Both the position numbers and the translations under genes were made by a program. A stretch of DNA of 64,000 bases, taken from contig NC_090964.1 in assembly GCF_040807025.1 (NCBI RefSeq), positions 2,542,001 through 2,606,000 on the forward strand, read 5' to 3'. Under the pieces are notes generated by a model. It saw only the letters and a list, made by a program, of their open reading frames with translations. It did not search any database and was not told the DNA's origin. Positions 26,584-39,272 of this stretch are shown here, piece after piece. Position 1 is the stretch's first letter. The number at the start of each line of letters is the position of its first letter. Source of the stretch: Struthio camelus. Taxonomy: Eukaryota; Chordata; Aves; Struthioniformes; Struthionidae.

Positions 26584-26880
26584 GCACCGGCCTCGCCTGC
26601 GCCGCCGCCGCCGCCGCCGCCGTTGCGTCCCGCTCCGCCGCGCCGCGCCGCGGGGTGCGGGCCGCTCTCCGGGCGGCGGCGGCTCAGCCCCGGGGCCGGG
26701 CTGAGGAGCGCGGGCGGCCCTGCGGGGGCGCCGCCGGGGCGGAGGGATTCTCCGCTGGGGCTACGTTTGGCGGGGCACCGGGCGCCGCCGGGGCGCCAGC
26801 CTGCGGGGCTGGCTCTGCTGCCCGCCCTGGGACAGGCCGGCCGGGCTGGATTTGGGGCGGTGAGGAGAGCTCTGTGCTGC

Positions 26881-29730
26881 CAAGTGACTCTGGCCCCTAG
26901 GGGCCATCCATGTCCGTGCCAGCTTGCTGCCATGCTCGCTTCTGCCCCAGGTGGCCCAGGCCAAGAGGTTGGGTCCTTGGGCCTCTCTGCCCTCGACGGT
27001 GGGGCTGGGGTGGGTATCTGCCTCCCCTTCAGGGTGATCCCTGCAGTACTTGACTACACAGGCATGGGGCTTGTTCCCTGTGCCATGCTGTGAAACAGCA
27101 TTCTGGCAAGCTGCAGGGTTGTAGACCCTCATGTTACTTCGGGTGGTTGGAGCAGGAGTAACTACAGCAAGATAATGGTGATATCCTAAAGTTATGGAGG
27201 CACCCATGGCCCAGGGGAGATGCGTGTTAAGTATTTTGCTGTATGGGCATGGACAGGCTGCTGCAGAGAACACTTGCATCACTTTGTCCAGGATCTAGAG
27301 CTTATCAGTGCGTGCCTTTAGCAGTGTAGACTTCCTGCATCCAAAGCTCAGAGACTCAAGAGCGTGAATTCCAGCTGAAGAAACAGTAGCGTTGTTCACA
27401 TGTCAGACAAAACATTTATATAAAAGCAATTAAAATAGATCCAAGGTCCTGAAACAGCAATGGTAAAGTCACAGCCCCTTTGGCATATCATTGGGCCCTA
27501 AACAGATTTTAAACTACCAATTGCCAACCAGCTGTCTTCATTTCCCTCTGGTAGCCAATTTACATATTGGATCATTTCCAGAAAACAGCTAATCTCATGA
27601 TTTTTGAACACTTAGCACTGCTGATAGTCAGGCTCTGCTATCTGCACCATGTTGTCTCATGTGATGGGCTGAGAGTCATTGACATCCCTAACTCAGGAAG
27701 TTTGTGACTCTGAGTAGGAAACCACTTTAGATGCCCCCAAGTCAACTCAGAAGGAATTTCAGGCCCTTTTCGTAGATTTTAGAGGGTTTTGTCCCAACTT
27801 CAGCACCTAAAGTAGCTGGCTACACCTGGGGACAGCAGCATCTCATCAATTCTCCGTTCAGTGAGTGGAATTCAGAGGCTTTAAGTAGAAAGCTAGTAGG
27901 ATCCAGCCTTCTGGCTTCATCTCAGCCTCCTCCCTTTAGTCCTTAGTCTGGTGTGTGGCTAACATGGTTACAGTTTCCTGACATAATGGATTCTGTACAA
28001 GGCCCAGGATTTATCCGTGGCAAAATCTAAGTTCAGGAAGCCCAGCTGCCTGTTATTGCCTAGAGTTCATATTCAGAAGAATATGTTCTTAAAACTGAAG
28101 AGGCTTGGTGTTGCATAAGTCATAAAGTTAACAGCCTTTGGCCTGGAGCTCACTTACAAATGAAAGGGAAATGGTGAATTTTCAAACTGCACCACCATGG
28201 TGTGAACCTTATGTAAAAAATCCCACCTTCCCTACAGCATCACTTCACTTCCAGGCTGGGAGAGGACTTGCGGTGAATTTTTGAAGCCTCCAGCATTCTC
28301 TAGAGACAGAACAAGACACCACTGCTTACAATAGCTTTTCTTTGAAAGTTGAGAGATGTCTCTCAGCTTATTTCCTTTCCAAACAACGTGGGTGTTGTTT
28401 TGTGGGTGGAAACGTGTTTGGTGCAATTTAAAGTGCAAGGAAAGAGGTTGGTGCTTTTATATCTCCAACTGAGGAATAAATTCCACTCCCAAGGCAATAA
28501 ATACTTCCAGGGAATCTTGTAGATCTTTGTAGCAGACAGTCTAAGCTGATCTCAGGTCTGTGGCTGGCCCGAGCTGGCCCACTGGTGTTCTATCAGCTGC
28601 TCAAGAGGACTGGGGAACTCAGATGCCATAATTGCAGGCCAGGTTCCCCTTACCTTTTAGCACAGGAAAAATGTGTGCTGTAAATGCATTCTTCTGCCCT
28701 TGCAGGACTCCTGAGGTGCTACATATTTTTCACAAACATTAATTCCTCGCATAAATTTTTTGATATGTTTTTGGAAGTGAAGATTTTGCTTGGTGGCCTT
28801 CATTAGACTGACTTGTGAAAGGCAGGGAGAGTTTTGGGGTGCACACTACTCTTCAGATATTTTCAGAAAAAGGGGAAAAGTCGTTTTTCTTCTCCTTCTG
28901 ATGTTGATCACCCAGGCATTCTCTTCTCTAACAACAGGTATAGCTCATTTCACTCATGCTTTATAAGGTCAAAATCACTGTTGTACTTAATATCCTGTAT
29001 TGAATATCTTGCTTGGAAAAATAATGCAACTATTCTTTTTGAGATGTGTTATCTTTTGGGGGGAGGGGTGCACAGTGGGAATTAATGCATGTGCCCAGAG
29101 AAAATATGAAAGACAAGACCAGAAAGACAAGCTGATCTACTGATAAAGGAGCCTTTGAAACAAGTTTACTCTTCAGTTTAACACTAGGGGAAAAAAAAAA
29201 AAGATTTATAGCTGTGTTAATGAGGGTGACAAAGTCATCAGTGTTTTGACAGTGCTCAGTCTGGGCCTACAGGCTCTTATGTTGTGAAGCAGTTGTAGCT
29301 GTATGTTAGTATAGCTCAGGTACGTTTTCAGCTATTTGGTGCTGTCTGAGGGATGTCCTTAGGAGAAGATCTGGCTCTTTTCCTTGGGTTGTGGGACATA
29401 AATACAGCTTTATTGAGTCTCTTTCTTGCCTCCATTTATTTGACTTTCACATGGCCTGATTTCATTTTTCATCTTCAAATTGAGCCTGCTTAGTGAAGAT
29501 ACAAGTTAGAAAGTTGAAAAGTTTCCAATAGCATTTTTATGAGCATATCTCAGTTAATTTCAAAACCAGCATTGAACATGGAACATGCAGTGCTGGTTTG
29601 CATAGGAATGTCTGTTTTCTGGACAAAAACAAAACCCTTCCAGCCCAGGTCTGTGGTGAGAACATGGCATGTAAGGTAAAATCTCACTTCCATCTTCTCT
29701 TCTTTAAATCAGAGATTTAATCAGAGATTG
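26881..29730. other. Noncoding stretch beyond the CpG island
   Basis: No gene or repeat family is recognised. A run of 12 A lies at 29191-29202. Confidence 0.5.
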
Positions 29731-30735
29731 AATGGCGCAGAGTCAAGTTGGAGGCCTGTGGCTAGTGGTGTCCCCCAGGGGTCAGTGCTGGCTCCAGTCT
29801 TGTTCAATATATTCATCAATGACCTGGAGGAAGGGACAGAGTGCACCCCCCAGCAAGTTTGCTGATGATACTAAACTGGGGGGAGAGGCTAACACACCAG
29901 AAGACTGTGCTGCCATTCAGCGGGACCTGGAGAGGCTGGAGAGCTGGGTGGAGAGGAACCTCCTGAAGTTCAACAAAGGCAAGTGCAAGGTCCTGCACCT
30001 AGGCAGGAATAATCCCATGCACCAGTACAGGCTGGGGGTTGACCTGTTGGAAAGCAGCTCTGCAGAGAAGGACCTGGGAGTCCTGGTGGACAACAAGTTA
30101 AACATGAGCCAGCAGTGTGCCCTTGTGGCCAAGAAGGCCAATGGTCGAGGGATGAAATGCAGGTCGAGGGAGGTGATCCTGCCCCTCTCCTCAGCCCTGG
30201 GGAGGCCTCACCTGGAGTACGGTGTCCAGTTCTGGGCTCCCCAGTCCAAGAGAGACATGGCACTCCTGGAGAGAGTCCAGCGGAGGGCTACCAAGATGAT
30301 TAGAGGGCTGGAGCACCTCTCCTATGAAGAAAGACTGCAAGAGCTGGGCCTGTTGAGCCTGGAGAAGAGAAGACTGACAGGGGATCTCATCAATGTGTAC
30401 AAGTATCTGAAGGGGGAGTGTCAAGAGGATGAGGCCAGTCTCTTCTCCGTGGTGCCCAGCAACAGGACAAGAGGCAACGGGCAGAAACTGAACCACAGGA
30501 AGTTCCATCTGAACCTGAGGAAAAGCTTCTTGGCTGTGAGGGTGACAGAGCATTGGAACAGGTTGCCCAGAGAGGTGGTGGAGTCTCCTTCGCTGGAGAT
30601 ATTCAAAAGCCGTCTGGATGTGATCCTGGGCAGCGTGCTCTAGAGGACCCTGCTTGAGCAGGGGGTTTGGACTAGCTGATCTCCAGAGGTCCCATCCAAC
30701 CTAAACGATTCTGTGATTCTGTGATTCTGTGATTT
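29731..30735 (+). mobile_element. Young 5'-truncated CR1 LINE with open C-terminal frame
   Basis: The insertion begins inside the reverse transcriptase ('NGAESSW' region) and ends with three 'attctgtg' octamers. The frame 29732-30643 (303 codons) is open. FADDTKLGG lies about 40 codons in, but the sequence before it is out of phase with the finger/palm block '[13 protein letters not shown]'. A C-terminal region follows ('[20 protein letters not shown]', then '[16 protein letters not shown]'). Compared with the palindrome copies it lacks about 18 codons after 'LVAKKA' ('KGILGCIRQSVASRW' replaced by 'NGRGMKC'). It has no endonuclease domain, so it cannot act alone. Confidence 0.97.
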
Positions 30736-33179
30736 TTGGGGTAACTTTGGGCAGACACCTTTAGCTGTATGCAAAGAGATTCTGTAGGCAGACGATACAC
30801 AGCTTTGAAGTATAAAGCAATTATTTATTGGCTAACACACATAACAGCCAGCTAATATATAACAAACTATTAGGCTGAACATTAGTCTATTTACTACCCC
30901 AGTAAGACTCCCAATGAGCCTTTGCTGGCCAGGCGGCCATCAGTTGATCTCTGCAGCTCCCTGCAATGGATCCTAAGTTCTGCTGACACAGACCTGGCTG
31001 TTTTTTCCCTTGATGACTTTATACCTTTCTGTGTTGGTGTTTTTCCTCTTGGGTCCTTGCTCCCTATCTCAGCAAACCTATTTCCCTAATTTTTTGTTTC
31101 CTATCATGCATGGTTCTACTCTGAGACTTTCTCACCACTCTTTCTTCCAGCTTAGTAATTTCCTCAGCAATCTGTGTCAAGGTTATGCAGCTGGGCCTTA
31201 GGTCCTTGGGACCCAGGCAGGTGAACTCCAGGATGGAGGAAAGTTTATAGACATGTTACAGAGAGAGAGAATTACACCTCTTTCTTCAGTATCTCAAGTG
31301 AATGTCTTAACAGTGTTGACTAGACTGTTAATTGCTCTGCGCTCAGGTTTTTATTCCCTTGCTGCAGAAGGAAGGCTAAGATCATGAAGTTTTTCACAGG
31401 GTGGGAAACTGTTTCTCTACTAGGTGGAGCTGGAAGGCAATCAAAAGACAAAATGGCTGCTTCCTTCCCAGTGGTAGGAGAGTATTGGGTCTCCAGTCGT
31501 AGGAGTAAGCCCAGGATCCTTGATTCTGAGCCCTGCTCTGGTCCTGATCTACCTCAAGATCAAATATTAGAGTGTTGTTGCTTCCCTCCCATGACTACCA
31601 TGACTCCCCAGGGAAGTTCGAGATGCTGATTAATTATTTAACACTTCCAGACATGTTAGCGGAGTGTTTGTACTTGTTTGAACTGACAGCAGAGGTGGCA
31701 ATAGGTAATAAAGAGTTCTGCAGCACATCATATGCATATACACAAACTAGTTGCTGGTTTATTTGAAGTTGTCTGTGCTATACTGAACACCAGTGTCACT
31801 CACAGAAGTGGAGACAAATAACTCTGAGACTGGAATTATTTTGCTGCTCTGGCTGAAGCTTTCAAAGAGTTGGGAACTGTCCCAGACCTTTGTCTGCTGA
31901 CAAAGTGGCATCATCCAACTGATGGGAGGGTCAATGGACAAAGAAATTCAAATTAATTCTAAACAGCATGAAAACTGTTGCCTGAATTCGATCTCCCTCA
32001 GAAGAAGGAAAATAACATTAACAATGGCTATGGCCTAGATAGTATCAAAGTAAAAATATTGTCTTCCTCTGGTGTGGTGCAGCTTCCAGTGAACGTATCG
32101 CACTCAGATGCATGTGCTTATATAAACAGAGATATTGTTTTTTCCCTCTGTAAACTCTGCTAAACCCAGAAACTTGAGAAGAACTAGGAGAGGTTGATGT
32201 CACTGTGAGAACTACAGAAAGTATCTCAAAACTGTCTTTTCTGCTCCCTGTTAAACTACAGCTCCATACTATGGTCAGAACCTAGTAGATAGGACCCTCT
32301 TAAATTTCAGCCTAATTTTGCCATTGCTAATTTACTTCTATCTTTTCTGCAGCCAGCAATGTCCTCCCTTGAGGTTTATCCTTCTAATTAATCAGTGTGT
32401 GCCTAAACTGTCTCTTTTAAGTCAACAATTTGCTTCTTGTTAGAGACTTTGTCTAAAGAAGGCAGACGCATCTAAAGATGCCACTCCTTTTGGTTCGAGA
32501 GTTTTCTCTACTCTTTGGTATTTGACGTCACCTCACTTTTAGCATTAAAAACTATAATGAAGACTTGGACATTCCGAAATAAAGGAAGAAACTCACAGTA
32601 TTTACTTGTCCTGCATGAATCATTTTCCTCTGAATTCCATACTTTTGTCACATTCTAAACCTCACAGTGAGATATTGGTATATGAAGAGCTCTTCAGGCA
32701 CTGGTTCTCTACAGAAGGTGTATTTTGGCTTTACAAAGTGTTTATTCTCAATCTTGTAAAGGACTATAAACCAGAGCCCCATCAGCGCTTCCTTCTCTTT
32801 AGACACCTTGCTTTCCTTTCTCCGCACCAAGCAGAAAAACGCTCAGAAACCAGTACAGAATACAAAGCCTATCTTATAATTGCAAAGAAAACTTGCATCA
32901 GAGCCTCGAATTGCTTTGCAGCTGCCTTCCTCTAAGAGTTATATCAATCCGTGTGAATTTTCTGGTCAATTCAAAAGATGGCTGAGGAAAGCTGCAAACT
33001 TCCAAGAAGTTGTGCTTACTTGTTGAAACTTCATGGGGTCACAGGCCTTATCTACACACACAAAGTTTCTGATACAGATAAACCAGTAATGTCCTTCCTC
33101 AGGGAAGAAGTTGTTTCTACCAGCTCTGTTCTTCCACTGATTTAGAGTGAAGCAGTTTTCTGGATGGAGTATATATTGG
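30736..33179. other. Noncoding stretch, nothing secure
   Basis: Directly after the CR1 tail comes sequence that might be part of an LTR ('aattatttattggctaac' near 30.82 kb, 'ataaagagttctgcagcacat' near 31.71 kb). I could not find paired ends, a primer-binding site or pol sequence. Nothing else is recognised. Confidence 0.4.
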
Positions 33180-33590
33180 CAACAGGACTGGAGAGAATCC
33201 GATGGAAGGAACTAAGGTGATTAGGGGACTGGAGCACATGACATATGTGGAGAGGCTGAAGGAGCCGGACTTATTTAGCCTAGAAAAGAGAAAGCAAATG
33301 GAGATCTAACTGCAGTCTTCAGCTAACTGATGGGATTATAGAGAAGATGGAGCCAGACTCATCTCTGATGTGGCAATGAAAGGGCAAGAGGCAAAGAACT
33401 TGAAGGAAAAACTTACAGTGAGAAAGGTCAAGCATTAGGACAGGGATCCGGACATTGTGAAGTCTTTATCCTGGGTGAGAGTCAGCACTTGACTTGACAG
33501 GGCTCTGGGCTACCTGCCTTAGCTTTGAAGTTAGCCCTTTTTGGAGGTTGGATTAGGTGACACCCAGAGGTCTTTTCTAGCCTAAAGAGA
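33180..33590 (+). mobile_element. Old CR1 3' fragment
   Basis: Decayed ORF2 C-terminus and 3' UTR are present. 'gtgattaggggactggagcacatg' corresponds to 'MIRGLEH' and 'gagaggctgaaggagccggac' to 'ERL.EL'. The terminal 'ggttggattaggtgacacccagaggtcttttc' is the conserved CR1 3' UTR. The octamer tail is lost. Confidence 0.85.
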
Positions 33591-36500
33591 TAGAGAGCAA
33601 CACTGACCAACCTTTCTATACCACTAAAAATTTTAGATACAGCCTAGGTCAAATGCTTTTGAAGCCGCACTCTGACATACGCAACTTACTCCAGTGAATC
33701 AGACGAAAGAAATACTGACGATGCACTAAATATCTATCAGCCAAGGAGTGAACCAAGCACAGACTTGTGTTGTAACCATCAGCGTAGCAAAACTCATTTT
33801 GAGATCACATAGGAGGAAAATGTGTTTTTATTTATATAAAATGGACTTCACTCACAGTCATTGCCTTATGTGTTTCACTCTTTCTTTTGTGCTCAGATAC
33901 TCGCAAGCTCTATGTGACCAGGTAGTCTGCTCAGGATCACTTGTAATGATCTAGAGGACGAGGAATGCTGACTATCAAGTCCTCATAGTATGTCCTGGTT
34001 CTTGTCAATTGATGACAACACTGTATGATCTTTTCAGTCTTTATGATCTCTCTTAACAAAGAGGACTTAGGACCGGGTTGAGTTGTATTGCCCTACCTAA
34101 TGCCCATGATTTTGTATGAATTCCTAGGAGCCCTCTGTCAGCTCCCTGAATGCCACTCTGTCACTGGGGGGGAGCTGTCTGGGGTGCTGTGCCCATCATC
34201 ACTCTGAGGTTCCCTTCGTGTAACGTTTGATCCATTCATCTTCTCCTTTGTTCCTCTTTTTATTCTTTCTTCCCTGCAGTTTCTGGGGCTCCCCTTTCTC
34301 AGGAGGGGCCTTTGAGTTTTCAGAGAAGGGTTTTCACTCCTCCCTGGTTGTCCAACAGTGGAGACAGTGGCAAAGTTGCTGAGGGAAGAGTTTAAGAAGT
34401 GAAAACTGTCTTCCTCAGAATACTCTGCCAGATTATGGCAATTTGCAACTCAGGGAATTCCTGAGCTAGAGCTGTTTTCTTTGTATTTTATAGTTCTCAA
34501 TAGATATTTCTTCTCTTAATTTGTCCATTTCTACTCTAACATAGTATGCCCTATGCTAGTTTAATCTGATGAAGAGTGAAGAGTGATGAATCACTCTCTT
34601 GATCCTTTTCTCTCCATCCATGCTCTTGTGAACCCCAGCGCCAGGCCAAACATGCACAGGCTTGGGTTTATACACTGAGAAACAGTCATTGTTCTTCCCT
34701 TAGTGTTCCCGTTCTGGTTGTACCTATAGAGCCTAGTCTTGGTCGCGGTGTGACTAATAGCACCCAGGCAGATGGTGAAATTGTGGTACTGACTTCTCCA
34801 AATGGAAACTGAAATGCAGTCTTGACAGACCCTTTGGTTCTGGGAACTGCATTGGCATGAGGGCAGGAATGCAAATACCCTTAAACAGGCAGAAAAGAGT
34901 GTAGAAGTGCCTCTGGAGAATAGCTTGAGCTGCCCTGCTCCCCAAAAGATGAACTTTATTTGGCAAGGGCAAGGGTAGTCAGCTGAGTCATTATCAAGCC
35001 TTAGGGAATCTAAAATTGCATTTGACCCCTTCCCAGTCAGATGAACATCACCCTTCAACTCACACTGTGCTTTGAAAATGGAATTGTTTGCCTTTCTTAG
35101 CTGAAACACAGAGGCAACATAAAGCAACACTCCTCCCTGGCTGCACAAATCAGGACTGAGGCAGTCCTGAGAGAGCTGGACGCTGTGTGGCCATGAGTGA
35201 CTCCCACATCCTATGGCAATGATTTCACTAAGGGTGGGCAGCTACTGCTAATCCCCCCATCCCACCTAGAAATTTCTATTCACTGTAAATAATTAAAATA
35301 AAGGTGCAAATAATCATTACAGCCCTGGGAAGTGTCAGTCAGGAGTGTGGTGAGGACAGAATGGTACACATCTATTCATTGAGAGATGGAATGAGACACC
35401 TTAACTTAGATGCATGCTGCAAGTGTCCTTTTCTGTAACCAATCTTGTGATAAACTCCAGCACTACAGTCAAAGGAAGAAAAGCTACAGCACTGCTTGGC
35501 ATAGCAAACAGCTCTGAATGATTCATGATGCAATAGCAGATTCATGAGTGAGCTCCCAGATAGGGCCTCTCCCTCGTGATTTTTAATTACTGCCTCTGCC
35601 GGTGGACTCTTCTGAGGCAAAGACAAGCAGACAGCCCACTTCCAAGCTCCCAGTCCTGCCTGAAAGGGAAACACAGATATCACACTGTAAATGAAGAACA
35701 GTTCATTTTAAGCCTGTTGATCTAGTTTCACTGTAAAGAGTTTCACTTTGAGCTTTGAGTGACAAAGAATTTCACTTTGTCCTGTGGCTTTCCTGTCACA
35801 GGAAAGAGATGATACATTCCAGAGTCTGTAAAAAACATCTATCTGTTCATATCAGGCTGAATAGAAATAGACCCATTTCCACTACCGAGAGAAAATTCCA
35901 ATCAGAACAGTGCAGAACACTGACAACAACCGGAAAAGCACAGGCTACATGATCCCAAGGCACAGCTGAATCACCTACAAGATCTTTTCCTTCTCAGCTT
36001 TTTTTGACTCCAGCAGGAAAGTACAGAGCCTTCATTCGAGTCAGCATCTTGGATGAACCTCTTCATCACGCAAAGAATGAGAGCTGTTCTGGTTGAGTGT
36101 TTTCATTTTCCTTTTAGAGCCAAACTCATTGGCTGATAGAAGGTGATATTTGCCATGAAAACCTCCCCATTTAACCGTGTGAGTCCCATGGCATTACCAT
36201 GACGCATCCCATGAACTTATCTTTCCTGCTAACTTCTCTTCCATAAATGACTCTTTGAGTAAAGATCTGGTCAGCATTACACAATGGCAGTGTTCCCTGA
36301 CGTAAATGTTTAGAAGTTACTCATCAGAGACCTTAGCTCCTTCTATGGTCAAATGAGAGAAATAGGAAGAACTGTTTTCTCCTAACCTGAGTATCATCTG
36401 CTTATTTCTTTCTGTGGACTATAAGTGGAGTTTGTTATTTGCCTTAACATTAAGTGTCTCATCCCATTCCAGTTGCCCAGGCTATATGGGACATCTGCAT

Positions 36501-38402
36501 GGCTCTAACGAATGTAGCATGGGACTTGCAGGAGAACCTCGCCTACCTGCATAGCAGGAGGCTAGAGGGACTATTTCCAGAGCACTTTAGGCCTATGTTC
36601 AGGCACATGAATTGCTCACCCAGCTTCTAGTAGTAGAAGAAGGCTGAGATGAATACTGGCCCTGGAGTTCTCTCCAGTTAAGATCAAGCATTTGGAATGT
36701 GAAATGCAGAGGTGTTTTTCCCATTATCCAGGGAGAAAACCAACCTCAGAAATCAAAACCACCAGGGTTTACTGGGTTTATTTAGTTCAAGAATTTGGGT
36801 GGAAGGGGAGATACAGATATAACAATCTTTGCCTGCTCCATCCAACTCCTACCAAAAAACCCCCAAAAAGTTAACAGAAGAGCACTGGGCTATACTATAC
36901 GGGCAGATGTCCCTGAGCACATTTACTAGCTCCATGATCTAGTATAATATGTTTTTCAATTTTACTTAGTTTAATCATGAGATGTGCAGGATGATGTAAA
37001 TGTGACAGGAGTACAAAAGGGTGGGAGAGTGATGTCAGGTACCTATCTGGCCAAGACTAACAGGTGGGTTTGTAGGCAGCAGAATACTACAAAAAGGAAG
37101 AAGAGCTCTGATGAGACAAGTGCTGACTGAAGTTCCGTGCTCTCATGTTCATACATGAAAAAATATATTTAAAAAATTGGAAAGGACTTTAAATGGTTTG
37201 AACTTGAATCTGGAGCCTTGGAGCACACCTTGTCGCAAGAGCTAATAAGGAAATATAGTCCATCCAATGTTGGTCAAGGCTGTTTCATGAAAATACAGGT
37301 TTTGTGAAACAAACTTTATTTTATTCTTTAGGGAAATGCCATGATTAACAGCTATAAAGAAGTTGCACAGCAGTGTACACAGTATTCTAGTTCTGCATGA
37401 CAGCTGCCCGTGGCAGGGCTGCTCCACAGTCATGTATCCTGGGAGCCTTGCTCGGGTGTCCTAGTTCTCATGCTGCTGTGGAGAAGGGGGACTGACAGGT
37501 TGCAGAGTCCATATTGAACTCCTAAGATATGCATGTTGCTGTTTCTAGGTCAATAAGACTTAAATGGTTACCTCCTGGCTGCTCAGAGCCAAAGGTCAAG
37601 GGAGCAGTCCACCGGAAATCCAGGACAAAGCACTCATGATTCACTGAACTGACATTTTTTTATTAAAACTGTGATCAGCCATAATTGCAACTACCTCTTT
37701 CCCTCAGGTAAAACTCATCCAGAAACAGATCAATGCATAATCTGCACCCCACTTTTAGTGAGACAGATATTGCATGTGGGCTCCAGTGAATTTCACACTG
37801 AGAGAGACGCATTAAGGATTGACACAGAAGAGTGCACAGAGCATGTGCCAAGTGTCCATACACAGTCTGATTATTACTGTATCCATTACAGGTCAAGACT
37901 TGGCTCAGTGCGCATAAAGCAGTCATCAGTCACAGCATGGAGAAGAAAGGGCTATAAACAGATTCAGTCAACGTATATTTCTTTTGAAAGTGACCCTGCA
38001 AAAATAGACAAGGACCTTGGATTTGGGGCTGACATTCAGGTCTGAAGCTGTGGTGAATTTTCTGCAAAGGAAATGTCCATCTGCCCCAGGTGCTGGTTAA
38101 TGTGAATTGACTAAACGTTATTGGCTAAACATTTGTATTCTTGATTCAAAGTGATAGATCTATGCCTGCTATTTGCCATCCCTCCCATTGCTTACAGGCT
38201 ACAGTGAAATTAAATGTGTAAAGACCAAGAGAAAATACTGAATACTTGATCACAATGCACTTCCATTTTATTTACAAAATGACTTGGCCCTGTCAACTCC
38301 ACTAATGTCCCTAACAATGTGTTTTACTGAGCAAAATTCAATTATTCAAAGCTGTGAAGAAAAGCAGTCCATGGGAAGTCCTTGCATAATGAAATACAAG
38401 TA
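33591..38402. other. Noncoding stretch, nothing recognised
   Basis: The 185-codon minus frame at 34591-35148 starts with TTG and has no recognisable domain. The 124-codon frame at 37671-38045 starts with GTG. I see no repeat family in this interval. Confidence 0.5.
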
Positions 38403-38700
38403 GAATCACAGACTAATTGGAAGGGACCAGTGGAGGTCTCTAGTCCAACTACCTAGTCAAAGCTGGGCTAACTTCAAATCTAGAGCAGCTTACTGAAGGT
38501 CTTGTTCAGCTGAGATCTCAAAATCTCTGGGGATAGAGAGTCATAAAAAGGTAGATTTATAGGCCTCAATTTTTCATCAGAGCAGGGGATGCAAAAGAGG
38601 AGGAAGCTCTCTCCCTATGGAAAAATTTTCCTTGATGACAATTTATCTGTGTCCCTAGTGGTCACACTGGCATATCCTGTGGGAGGGCATTCTTCCAAGG
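38403..38700 (-). mobile_element. Old CR1 3'-end fragment (minus strand)
   Basis: 'agaatcacagactaattggaagggaccagtggaggtctctagtccaac' is the complement of the CR1 tail and 3' UTR. It is followed by diverged complement of the C-terminal region ('ggggatagagag', 'aaaaattttccttgatgacaa'). The subfamily is older than that of the palindrome copies. Confidence 0.85.
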
Positions 38701-39207
38701 GCACAATAGGCAAGCAGTCAGCAAGGTGGTTCTAAACACTTATATGTGCATAGAGATTGGGTGTCTTATGTTTGAGATCAAGGGAAGGAGACAAAACAGA
38801 AACTGAGAGATAATGCAGGCAAAAAGATGAGATGATGATATCTTTAAAATGTACTGTATGTTTCAAATTTAGATATTGTATGGGAAAATGTGGAAGAATG
38901 TTGAGGAGCTAGGTGGTGGAAGCTAGCCAGACCATTCCATGGGAAAAGGAGCATCTACAGGGCATGCTGACCCACAGTCATGCTTCTGAGCCCATGCCGG
39001 CGTGGTGCTATACCTGGACTTTGAAGCAAGATTAGCGATGAGCTCCCTATACTTACTGCGCACGAGTGCAGTTCATTAAAACCTCGTACAGTGCTCCCCG
39101 TGGTGTTCCTCACCATGACCTGACGCTCAGTGGTGCCAGAGACTCTCCCACTCCATTATTGCCTCGGTTGGGAAATCACTGGGGAACCCTCACTCAGATG
39201 CATAGGT
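38701..39207. other. Noncoding stretch left of the inverted repeat
   Basis: No repeat or gene is recognised. This is the outer left flank of the palindrome and does not match the outer right flank beyond 56014. Confidence 0.5.
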
Positions 39208-39267
39208 GGGTGCCCTGGTGACAAAGGATACAGAGAAGGCAGAGTTATTGAATGCTGCCTTTGCTTC
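39208..39267 (+). repeat. Isolated 60-bp CR1 ORF2 shard at the palindrome junction
   Basis: All 60 bases are identical to 42031-42090 in the left-arm CR1, in the same orientation. The match stops sharply on both sides. It encodes the linker '[20 protein letters not shown]'. It has no CR1 3' end, so it is not a normal retrotransposed copy. Five bases (caaat) separate it from the start of the left arm at 39273. Confidence 0.95.
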
Positions 39268-39272
39268 CAAAT

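Larger units (their letters stand above)
25990..26880. promoter_or_regulatory. CpG island, probable promoter
   Basis: G+C and CpG density rise abruptly and then fall again. The island includes GCCGC pentamers (26486-26510) and a GCC run (26601-26622). It generates long spurious frames on both strands because stop codons are rare in such sequence. In birds and mammals, islands of this type mark transcription start regions. The minus-strand motifs listed separately point toward HTR1D, about 13 kb away. A bidirectional start cannot be excluded: a GTGAGG donor-like site occurs on the plus strand near 26857-26862. Confidence 0.85.

Noticed and set aside
25867..27093. Several long overlapping frames (up to 259 codons) on both strands
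   Set aside because: They lie in the CpG island, where GC richness removes stop codons. The translations are Ala/Gly/Pro/Arg-rich with no domain and occur in all frames.
30736..31760. Possible solo LTR next to the 29.7-kb CR1
   Set aside because: AATAAA-like motifs exist on both strands, but I found no matching TG/CA ends, target duplication or internal retroviral sequence.
34591..35148. 185-codon minus-strand frame with many cysteines
   Set aside because: It starts with TTG. I looked for retroviral envelope-like motifs and known domains and found none. There are no neighbouring viral genes or LTRs.
37671..38045. 124-codon plus-strand frame
   Set aside because: It starts with GTG, has no recognisable domain and no coding-like base bias.
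39208..39267. Interpreting the 60-bp CR1 match as an ordinary old insertion
   Set aside because: It is 100% identical to the adjacent young copy, internal to ORF2 and without a 3' end, so neither age nor mechanism fits.
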